6,866 nt of DNA from AWTP1-13 sp041288195 (GTDB taxonomy: Bacteria > Pseudomonadota > Alphaproteobacteria > Rhizobiales > Hyphomicrobiaceae). The DNA lies in assembly GCA_041288195.1 (NCBI GenBank), contig JBGGME010000066.1, positions 1 to 6,866 of the forward strand. Reading direction: 5' to 3'. A program made the translations under genes and the position numbers. Every line of letters starts with the position of its first letter. Position 1 is the first letter of the stretch. The notes under the pieces are model-generated. The model was not told the DNA's origin. It made no database searches and worked only from the letters and a program-made list of their open reading frames with translations. This document shows, piece by piece, positions 1 to 5,264 of the stretch.

Positions 1-58
1 TGAACAGCGTCGATTTGCCGACATTGGGCCGTCCGACAATGGCGATGGTGGGAGGCAT
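1..58 (-). CDS. der: Ribosome-associated GTPase Der (EngA), N-terminal fragment
   Basis: Only the first 19 codons lie in the window; the gene continues past its left edge. The minus-strand reading from the ATG at 58 is MPPTIAIVGRPNVGKSTLF. This holds a complete Walker A/G1 P-loop (GRPNVGKST) placed almost at the N-terminus, the signature of the first GTPase domain of Der/EngA, a double-GTPase protein needed for 50S ribosomal subunit maturation. The short lead before the P-loop and the phrase AIVGRPNVGKSTLF fit Der better than Era or MnmE, in which the G1 motif sits further in. No good Shine-Dalgarno sequence precedes the ATG; a 12-bp hairpin ends 7 bases upstream instead. dctM is on the same strand with 168 bases between. 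The family call is firm for so short a fragment, but the rest of the protein cannot be checked. Confidence 0.88.
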   Translation of the reverse strand, partial: MPPTIAIVGRPNVGKSTLF

Positions 59-65
59 GATGGCT

Positions 66-95
66 CGGTCAGCGGCGCGCAGTCGCCGCTGACCG
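66..95 (-). other. 12-bp perfect inverted repeat just upstream of the der start
   Basis: Bases 66-77 (CGGTCAGCGGCG) pair perfectly with 84-95 (CGCCGCTGACCG), leaving a 6-base loop at 78-83. The stem ends 7 bases before the der ATG on the minus strand. No T-run follows on either strand, so it is not a canonical intrinsic terminator. It could end or trim the dctPQM transcript, restrict der translation by folding over the initiation region, or act at DNA level as an operator. The pairing is seen directly; the role is not known. Confidence 0.6.
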
Positions 96-122
96 CTAAG
101 CAGAGTTTCCGGGCGGGGTCAA
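94..122 (-). promoter_or_regulatory. Weak candidate promoter for der
   Basis: On the minus strand TTGACC (122-117) matches five of six -35 consensus bases. It is followed after 17 bases by TTAGCG (99-94), a poor -10 match. Transcription would then start near 87, inside the 66-95 inverted repeat, which would make that repeat an operator-like DNA element rather than an RNA hairpin. This is a consensus match by eye only. The rest of the gap from 96 to 226 holds only short imperfect dyads, such as TCGCC/GGCGA at 204-216, and no coding sequence I can support. Confidence 0.18.
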
Positions 123-226
123 CGGTGGCAAGAGCCAACACCAGCGGGGACCGGGCGCCGCCCCGGTGATCGCCGGCAGCGACAGGCGGAAAATCGCGCG
201 GAATCGCCGAAGGCGAACAGACCTGG

Positions 227-1654
227 CTATTTGCTCTTGGTCGATCCCCAGTCGTCGTCCTCGAGCGACTTGGAGTTCCTGCGCTGCTGGTCGATGATCT
301 TCTGGTGCTCCTCGGGGATCTTCTGGGCACGCGAGGCAGCCTGCAGCGTCTCCGGGAACCACAGGGCGATCTGCGGGAAGGCGACGATCAGGCCGATGCA
401 AATCACCTGCAGGATCATGAACTGGAACATGCCGCCGTAGATCGTAGACAGGCTCCATTCTTTCACCACCTGTTTCAAGTAGTAGGCCGACATCGCCACC
501 GGTGGCGAGAGGAAGGCGGTCTGTAGCGTCACCGCCGTCAGGGCGCCGAACCACACGAGGTCGATTTCGAGCGCTTTGACCACCGGATAGAAGATCGGCA
601 GGAACACGAGGATGATCGCCGGCCACTCGAACGGCCATCCGAGCAGGAAGATCAGCACCAGCACCATGAGCAGCATGATCATGGGCGGCAGCTGGAACGA
701 CAGCAGCGTGTTGGTGATCCAGTTGGCCGTGCCGAGCCGCGCGAACACGGCGCCGAAGATGTTGGAGGTCACTGCCAGCAGCAGCACCATGCTCGAGGTG
801 GCCATGGTGGAGTTGAGGGCCCGCTGCAGGCCGGCGAGGCTGAGCTTGCGGTAGGCCAGCGCCAAAAGCAGCGCTCCGACGGTGCCGATGCCTGCAGCTT
901 CCGTGGGCGTCGCCAGGCCAGCCAGGATCGAGCCGAGCGTCGCGCCGATGAGGCCGATCAGCGGCACGACGCCGATCAGAACCTCCTTCAGCATCGCGCC
1001 GAGGGAGTGCACCCGCTCCTCCATCGGCACGGGAGGCCCGAGCTTGGGGTTCCAGATGGAGCGGCCCATCAGGTAGACGATGTAGATGCCGGCGAGCAGG
1101 AAGCCCGGCCCGAACGCCGCGGCGTAGAGGTCCGCCACCGACACGCCGAGCACCGGGCCCATCACGATCAGCATGACCGACGGTGGGATGAGGATGCCGA
1201 GCGTGCCGCCGGCGGTAATGGTGCCGGCAGACAGCTTGGCGTCGTAGCCCGACTTGATCATGATCGGCGACGCCATGATGCCGAGCACCGTGACGGCCGC
1301 GCCAACGATGCCGGTCGCCATGGCGAACACGGTCGCCGTGAGCACGACGACGAGGAAGAGCGCGCCGCGGATCGGCGCCAGCAGCAGCCGGAAGGCCGTG
1401 AACAGCCTCTCCATGAGCCCCGCCTGCTCGGTGATGAAGCCCATGAAGATGAAGAGCGGCACTGCCGCCAGCAGCTCCTCCTTCATCATGCCGATGGTCT
1501 GGAAGTAGGCGAGGTCGAAGACCGTGGCGCCCATGCCGACGTAGCCGAAGGCGAAAGCGAGGAACAGCAGCGTAAAGGAGATCGGCACCCCGATGAAGAT
1601 TGCTCCCAGCAGCACCAGGAGCATCACGAGCCCGATGAATGCATCCAGAGTCAT
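227..1654 (-). CDS. dctM: TRAP transporter large permease, DctM family
   Basis: This 475-residue integral inner-membrane protein is the transport channel of a TRAP system: sodium- or proton-driven uptake of an organic acid handed over by the periplasmic DctP. It is hydrophobic almost throughout, with about a dozen predicted membrane segments. DctM landmarks are the GTLGILIPPS motif (residues 150-159), the AGLATPTEAAGIGTVGA block (245-261) and LQTAFLSPP (378-386). These match the conserved substrate-path loops of the DctM/YgiK family, and the last resembles TakM-type permeases. The chosen ATG at 1654 overlaps the dctQ stop as ATGA, indicating translational coupling; the open frame extends 43 codons further upstream, but only inside dctQ. 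Length is slightly above the usual 425-450 because of a hydrophilic, strongly charged C-terminal tail (about 441-475). The family is certain; the substrate is not. Confidence 0.95.
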   Translation of the reverse strand: MTLDAFIGLVMLLVLLGAIFIGVPISFTLLFLAFAFGYVGMGATVFDLAYFQTIGMMKEELLAAVPLFIFMGFITEQAGLMERLFTAFRLLLAPIRGALFLVVVLTATVFAMATGIVGAAVTVLGIMASPIMIKSGYDAKLSAGTITAGGTLGILIPPSVMLIVMGPVLGVSVADLYAAAFGPGFLLAGIYIVYLMGRSIWNPKLGPPVPMEERVHSLGAMLKEVLIGVVPLIGLIGATLGSILAGLATPTEAAGIGTVGALLLALAYRKLSLAGLQRALNSTMATSSMVLLLAVTSNIFGAVFARLGTANWITNTLLSFQLPPMIMLLMVLVLIFLLGWPFEWPAIILVFLPIFYPVVKALEIDLVWFGALTAVTLQTAFLSPPVAMSAYYLKQVVKEWSLSTIYGGMFQFMILQVICIGLIVAFPQIALWFPETLQAASRAQKIPEEHQKIIDQQRRNSKSLEDDDWGSTKSK

Positions 1655-2208
1655 ACTTCGACTTTCTCTTTGTGCTCGAGCTCGATGCCGGTGCGCGCCA
1701 TGTAGAAGCTCTTCAGAAACTCGGAGAACCCCTGGATTATCAGCAGGATGCAGGCAGCGGGCACCACTGCCTTGAAGGGCCACAGGATCGGCCGCCAGGG
1801 CGTCTGGTCCGACGTCTCGTGAATGCGGAAGGCGTAGTCGGCCTCGTGCCAGCCGATGACCGCGAGCACCAGGAAGCTCGGAAAGAAGAAGACGACGTAG
1901 GAGATCGCATCGATCAGCCCCTTGGAACGGGGCGTGAAGTTCTCCCAGAAGAAGTCCGTGCGGATATGGGCGCCCTTGTGCAGGGCATAGGCCGCGCCCA
2001 ACATGAAGAGCGCGCCGTAGAGCATGTAGGTGACGTCGTAGGCCCAGATTGTCGGCGCATTGAAGAGGTAGCGCGCAAACACCTCGTACGCCACCGCTCC
2101 TACTAGCGGGAGTGCCAACCAGGCGATTGCCATGCCGGTGTAGTCGGTGAACGTGTCGATGACGCGTATGGTCGTGAGCAGTGCGCGCGAGGGCCGCTGG
2201 TCTGCCAT
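1651..2208 (-). CDS. dctQ: TRAP transporter small permease, DctQ family
   Basis: This 185-residue membrane protein with four predicted transmembrane segments (about 25-45, 58-78, 98-120, 145-165) is the small subunit that pairs with DctM in the inner membrane. Family marks are the YEVFARYLFNAPTIWAYD stretch (41-58), typical of the first DctQ helix and the loop after it, and GAHIRTDFFW (79-88), the GHVRVD-like segment after the second helix. The start at 2208 is chosen because the translation becomes DctQ-like there and GGGGAA lies 6 bases upstream. The open frame runs 67 codons further, through the intergenic hairpin into dctP, and that stretch looks non-coding. The stop overlaps the dctM start by 4 bases. 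It lies 109 bases after dctP on the same strand, so all three genes probably share a transcript. Confidence 0.94.
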   Translation of the reverse strand: MADQRPSRALLTTIRVIDTFTDYTGMAIAWLALPLVGAVAYEVFARYLFNAPTIWAYDVTYMLYGALFMLGAAYALHKGAHIRTDFFWENFTPRSKGLIDAISYVVFFFPSFLVLAVIGWHEADYAFRIHETSDQTPWRPILWPFKAVVPAACILLIIQGFSEFLKSFYMARTGIELEHKEKVEV

Positions 2209-2277
2209 GCGAAGTTCCCCAAAAGAGCTTTGCGCCTCGGTGCCGGCGGATTGGTCGTCTCGAGGACCGCCGCGAGT

Positions 2278-2310
2278 CGGGGGAGCGGCCGAGGCCCGGC
2301 CGCTCCCCCG
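2278..2310 (-). other. 13-bp perfect hairpin between dctP and dctQ
   Basis: Bases 2278-2290 pair without mismatch with 2298-2310 (arm CGGGGGAGCGGCC on the plus strand), around a 7-base loop. In the dctP transcript the stem begins 7 bases after the stop codon and ends 69 bases before the dctQ start. No U-run follows, so a full intrinsic terminator is unlikely. A very stable GC stem at this place is typical of elements that protect the 3' end of a binding-protein message or cause partial termination, giving more DctP than DctQM. The structure is seen; the function is inferred. Confidence 0.7.
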
Positions 2311-2317
2311 TTGTTCA

Positions 2318-3424
2318 TCACTTCTTCTCGGGGAAGTAGTGGTTCGCCATGAACGAGTATGGCGGGAAGTAGAAGCGCTTGTAGGGCACCACCAGCTCGG
2401 CATAGGCACGCTGGCTGTCGTGCACCTTCTTGAAGAACGGGTTCTTGGCTCCTTCTGCAGCCGCGATCTCGTCCCACTTCTTGATGAAGACCTGCAGGAT
2501 TTCGACCGGGGTGCGCAGGATCTGCACGCCGTGCTTCTCCTGCATCTCCTTGAGCGCGTCTGCGTTCTGGCGCTGCCACTTTGCGTGCCAGATCACGAAC
2601 GTCTCGTTGGCGGCCGACCGGATGATCTCCTGCTGCTGCGGCGTGAGCGACTTCCACACATCGCCGTTGATCAGGATGTCACCCACCGTCGTGTTCTCGT
2701 GCACGCCGGGCGAGTAGTGATACTTCCACACGTTCTGGAAGCCGAGCCGAAGATCCTCGACGCCGCCGACCCACTCGGCGCAGTCGATCACGCCGCGCTG
2801 AGCGGAGGGAATGATCTCGCCGCCCGGCATGTTGACAACCGTGAAGCCCAGGGCCTGCCACACCTCGCCGGCCATGCCGGTCTGGCGGCACTTCATGCCC
2901 TTCATGTCCTCAACGGTCTGGATCGGCTTTTTGAACCAGCCGAACGCCTGCGGACCCGACGGCAGGATCGGGAACGACACGACGTTGAGCTTGAGCTGCT
3001 TCTGGTAGAAGTCCTGCAGGAGGTCCCAGCCGCCGCCGTAGTACATCCAGCCCATGTAGTCGGTGTAGTCCATGCCGAACGTGCCGCCCGGGCCGCCGGT
3101 GAAGAGGATCGCGGTCTTGTCCTTGCCGGTCCAGTAGCCGCCCCAGGCATGAGCGCCGTCTAGCACCTTCTTGTGCGTCGCATCGAGCACCTCGAAGGCC
3201 GGCACCACCTGGCCTGCGGGCATCGTCTCGATCTTCAGCGAGCCGCCCGAGAGCTTTTCGACGCGCTCGGCCCACATCGTGAAATTCTCGTAGAGCGTGA
3301 GCGATGCCGGCCACGTGGCCTGCATCTTCAACACCCTCTGCTGGGCCTGGGCGCCCAGCGTGCCGGCCACAGCCAAGCCGAGGCCCAGCGCTGCCGCGCA
3401 CGTATACTGCATTAATTTTCGCAT
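2318..3424 (-). CDS. dctP: TRAP transporter periplasmic solute-binding protein, DctP family (TakP-like)
   Basis: This 368-residue exported protein captures the solute in the periplasm and delivers it to DctQM. A Sec signal peptide is clear: MRK, a hydrophobic stretch to about residue 24, then AQA|Q with cleavage expected after 27. The mature part opens with the standard VLKMQATWPAS strand. Family marks are AGQVVPAFEVLDATHKKVLDGAH (70-92), KGMKCRQTG (175-183), whose Arg180 sits where DctP proteins bind a substrate carboxylate, and QRGVIDCAEWVGGVEDLRLGF (209-229), the EWVG signature of the TakP 2-oxo-acid-binding group. The following PGVHENTT (239-246) departs from the PGWHEPG common in that group, so the ligand may differ. 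The start at 3424 has a strong GGAGGA site 6 bases upstream. It is first in the dctPQM operon and divergent from nudC. Candidate substrates are 2-oxo acids, lactate or another hydroxy or carboxylic acid; the sequence does not decide. Confidence 0.94.
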   Translation of the reverse strand: MRKLMQYTCAAALGLGLAVAGTLGAQAQQRVLKMQATWPASLTLYENFTMWAERVEKLSGGSLKIETMPAGQVVPAFEVLDATHKKVLDGAHAWGGYWTGKDKTAILFTGGPGGTFGMDYTDYMGWMYYGGGWDLLQDFYQKQLKLNVVSFPILPSGPQAFGWFKKPIQTVEDMKGMKCRQTGMAGEVWQALGFTVVNMPGGEIIPSAQRGVIDCAEWVGGVEDLRLGFQNVWKYHYSPGVHENTTVGDILINGDVWKSLTPQQQEIIRSAANETFVIWHAKWQRQNADALKEMQEKHGVQILRTPVEILQVFIKKWDEIAAAEGAKNPFFKKVHDSQRAYAELVVPYKRFYFPPYSFMANHYFPEKK

Positions 3425-3430
3425 GCGTTT

Positions 3431-3436
3431 TCCTCC
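3431..3436 (-). promoter_or_regulatory. Shine-Dalgarno site of dctP
   Basis: GGAGGA on the minus strand lies 6 bases before the ATG at 3424. It is the strongest ribosome-binding site on the minus strand of this window and supports high translation of the binding protein. It also fixes the start over the internal Met5. Confidence 0.8.
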
Positions 3437-3437
3437 G

Positions 3438-3460
3438 TAGTCTCTTGAGACATCAGACTA
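3438..3460 (-). promoter_or_regulatory. Nested, competing dyads in the dctP leader
   Basis: Two perfect inverted repeats share bases here. The outer is TAGTCT (3438-3443) with AGACTA (3455-3460). The inner is GTCTC (3440-3444) with GAGAC (3447-3451) around a 2-base centre. They cannot both form, because the arm next to the dctP ribosome-binding site (3431-3436) is used by each. As RNA they could switch access to that site; as DNA they could be an operator. The repeats are seen, and the role is a guess. Confidence 0.4.
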
Positions 3461-3490
3461 TTGGATGTCGGCCTAGCTTTAGCAGATCGT

Positions 3491-3520
3491 ATTGTCGTCT
3501 GCCGCACTAATGTTTTGCAA
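3491..3520 (-). promoter_or_regulatory. Weak candidate promoter for dctPQM
   Basis: On the minus strand TTGCAA (3520-3515) and GACAAT (3496-3491) each match four of six sigma-70 consensus bases, with an 18-base spacer. The position, about 70-95 bases before the dctP start, is reasonable and would leave the nested dyads in the 5' leader. This is a by-eye match and easily due to chance. Confidence 0.22.
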
Positions 3521-3550
3521 CACTCTCGATTGCTTCGACTATGGTTGCAA
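3515..3550. repeat. Two TTGCAA palindromes 30 bases apart in the divergent intergenic region
   Basis: TTGCAA occurs at 3515-3520 and 3545-3550, each preceded by a similar ATG-T/G-TT context (ATGTTTTGCAA and ATGGTTGCAA). The spacing of 30 bases start to start is near three helical turns. A partial copy, GTTGCA, follows at about 3597-3602. They could be regulator half-sites shared by dctP and nudC, but six-base palindromes recur by chance. Confidence 0.2.
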
Positions 3551-3653
3551 GCCGCCAAACGGTCGCGTACCGGCTTCGCAGCAGCGTGCGAGCGGCGTTG
3601 CACCCGGGCGAGGGGTATGCTCATGTCCGCCAACAATAAGGGAGAGCCTCTGG

Positions 3654-4583
3654 ATGCCAACGGTTGGACCGACCCTCATGCTCGATCGGCTCGGACCCAA
3701 GAGGAGCGATTCGGAGTTCATAAAGTCGAAGCTGGAAGCGCCCGGCGCACGTTTCCTGGTGCTCGCCGACTTGAAGCCCGTGATCCGCTCCAACGCGCAG
3801 CGCACCGAGGCCAGGCTTGCCTGGTTTTCCAACAAGGACCTCCAAGATTTCGGTTTGCCGGCCGCCGAGGCCTTGTTTCTGGGCGTGGACGGCTCGTCGA
3901 ATGGGCATTTCGCACTGGCCGTCACCGAACACCGCACCCGCCACGTCCCTGGCGCCATCGAGAAGCTGCGCCCTATCGTCGACCTGCGCTCCTTGGCCAT
4001 GCAGGGCATCATGACGCCCGATGAGCTTTCCTTGTGCGGCCAGGCGCGTGCGCTCGCCCAATGGCATGAGAACGCCCGCTGCTGCGGGCACTGCGGCGGC
4101 ACGACCTTGGTTAAGGACGGCGGCTGGCGGCGCAAGTGCTGGGCCTGCGGGCTCGAGTGGTTCCCGCGCACCGACCCCGTTGCGATCATGCTCATCACGG
4201 ACGGCGAGCGCTGCCTGCTGGCACACGAGCACCGCTACGCCGACAAGATGTTCTCGACGCTCGCCGGCTTCATCGAGCCCGGCGAGGACATCGCCCACGC
4301 CGTGCGGCGCGAGGTGATGGAGGAGACCAACATCAGGGTGGGCGAGGTCACCTATCACTCGAGCCAGCCCTGGCCGTTCCCGCATTCGCTGATGCTGGGC
4401 TGTATCGGCCGGGCCGAGACCACCGAGATCACCATCGACAGCGGCGAACTCGCCGAGGCGCGCTGGTTCACGCGGGACGAGGCGCGGCAGATGCTCGAGC
4501 GGCGGCATCCCGAAGGCCTGACCGCGCCCGGCAAGCACGCCATCGCCAACGCCCTGATCATGAGCTTCATCGAGTCCACCTAG
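3654..4583 (+). CDS. nudC: NAD(H) pyrophosphatase / RNA NAD-cap hydrolase NudC (Nudix)
   Basis: This 309-residue cytoplasmic Nudix hydrolase splits NADH or NAD into NMN(H) and AMP, and in studied family members removes NAD caps from RNA. The order is an N-terminal domain (about 1-125), a zinc ribbon with Cys144/147 and Cys162/165, then the Nudix domain. The Nudix box runs from Gly205 to Ile227 with Glu211, Arg219, Glu220, Glu223 and Glu224 in place for metal binding. SQPWPFPHS (237-245) is the motif that separates NudC from other Nudix families. One box position is unusual: Asn226 where Gly is the consensus. The open frame reaches 54 codons further upstream without family resemblance; ATG 3654 is chosen for the AAGGGAG site 9 bases before it. 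Met9 is an alternative start. It is divergent from dctP and probably transcribed alone. Confidence 0.93.
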   Translation: MPTVGPTLMLDRLGPKRSDSEFIKSKLEAPGARFLVLADLKPVIRSNAQRTEARLAWFSNKDLQDFGLPAAEALFLGVDGSSNGHFALAVTEHRTRHVPGAIEKLRPIVDLRSLAMQGIMTPDELSLCGQARALAQWHENARCCGHCGGTTLVKDGGWRRKCWACGLEWFPRTDPVAIMLITDGERCLLAHEHRYADKMFSTLAGFIEPGEDIAHAVRREVMEETNIRVGEVTYHSSQPWPFPHSLMLGCIGRAETTEITIDSGELAEARWFTRDEARQMLERRHPEGLTAPGKHAIANALIMSFIEST

Positions 4584-4599
4584 CTGCGCTGCAGCGCAG
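4584..4599 (+). other. Perfect 16-bp palindrome directly after the nudC stop
   Basis: CTGCGCTGCAGCGCAG is its own reverse complement and begins at the base after the TAG stop. As RNA it could form a 6-bp stem with a TGCA loop. There is no T-run behind it, so it is not a canonical terminator. It may trim or protect the nudC 3' end, or act as a DNA site. The palindrome is certain and the role is open. Confidence 0.45.
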
Positions 4600-4617
4600 T
4601 ACGAATTCCTCGCGTCT

Positions 4618-4702
4618 CGGTGGAACCGTCCCACCGGCGCCGCGGCGTGCACCCAAAGCCGTCAACCCGCGAACTTGTGATCGACGCGCGCTTCCTGCGC
4701 GT
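4618..4702 (+). other. nudC-iorA gap with two small hairpins
   Basis: Within the 211-base gap, CGGTGG (4618-4623) pairs with CCACCG (4631-4636) around 7 bases. ACGCGCG (4684-4690) pairs with TGCGCGT (4696-4702), counting one G-T pair, around 5 bases. Neither is followed by a T-run. I see no convincing promoter or coding sequence here. Such short GC dyads are common in this kind of genome, so this is a weak record of what the gap holds. Confidence 0.25.
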
Positions 4703-4782
4703 GTGCTGCTGTCATAGCCTCGCGTCAAGCAACAACGACAAGCCTGCGTCTGATGCGCGCCGTCGCTCGAGCGTCTCTCACC

Positions 4783-4788
4783 GAGGAG
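4783..4788 (+). promoter_or_regulatory. Shine-Dalgarno site that sets the iorA GTG start
   Basis: GAGGAG lies 6 bases before the GTG at 4795. It favours this GTG over the in-frame ATG at 4753, whose extra 14 residues look unlike the family and which has no comparable site. Confidence 0.75.
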
Positions 4789-4794
4789 AATTAC

Positions 4795-5253
<459 letters not shown>

Positions 5254-5264
5254 GGGGGAACGCC

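Noticed and set aside
204..216. TCGCC/GGCGA hairpin after the dctM stop as a terminator
   Set aside because: The stem is only 5 bp with a 3-base loop and no T-run follows in the direction of transcription.
1655..1783. Upstream extension of the dctM frame by 43 codons
   Set aside because: It lies wholly inside dctQ, is unlike DctM N-termini, and the ATGA overlap gives a normal start at 1654.
2278..2310. Calling the dctP-dctQ hairpin an intrinsic terminator
   Set aside because: No T-run follows the stem on either strand, and complete termination would silence the permease genes needed for transport.
2209..2409. Upstream extension of the dctQ frame by 67 codons
   Set aside because: It runs through the intergenic hairpin and the 3' end of dctP in another frame, and the DctQ-like sequence starts only at the ATG at 2208.
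2147..3163. Plus-strand open frame of 338 codons opposite dctP and part of dctQ
   Set aside because: Rich in His, Leu, Arg and Val with no family resemblance; it lies opposite conserved DctP sequence.
3492..3653. Upstream extension of nudC by 54 codons
   Set aside because: No family resemblance, Cys/Pro/Arg-rich non-coding look, and the ATG at 3654 has its own ribosome-binding site.
3621..4652. Open frame of 343 codons antisense to nudC
   Set aside because: It lies over a clear Nudix gene with intact zinc and catalytic motifs, and its translation looks like a compositional shadow.
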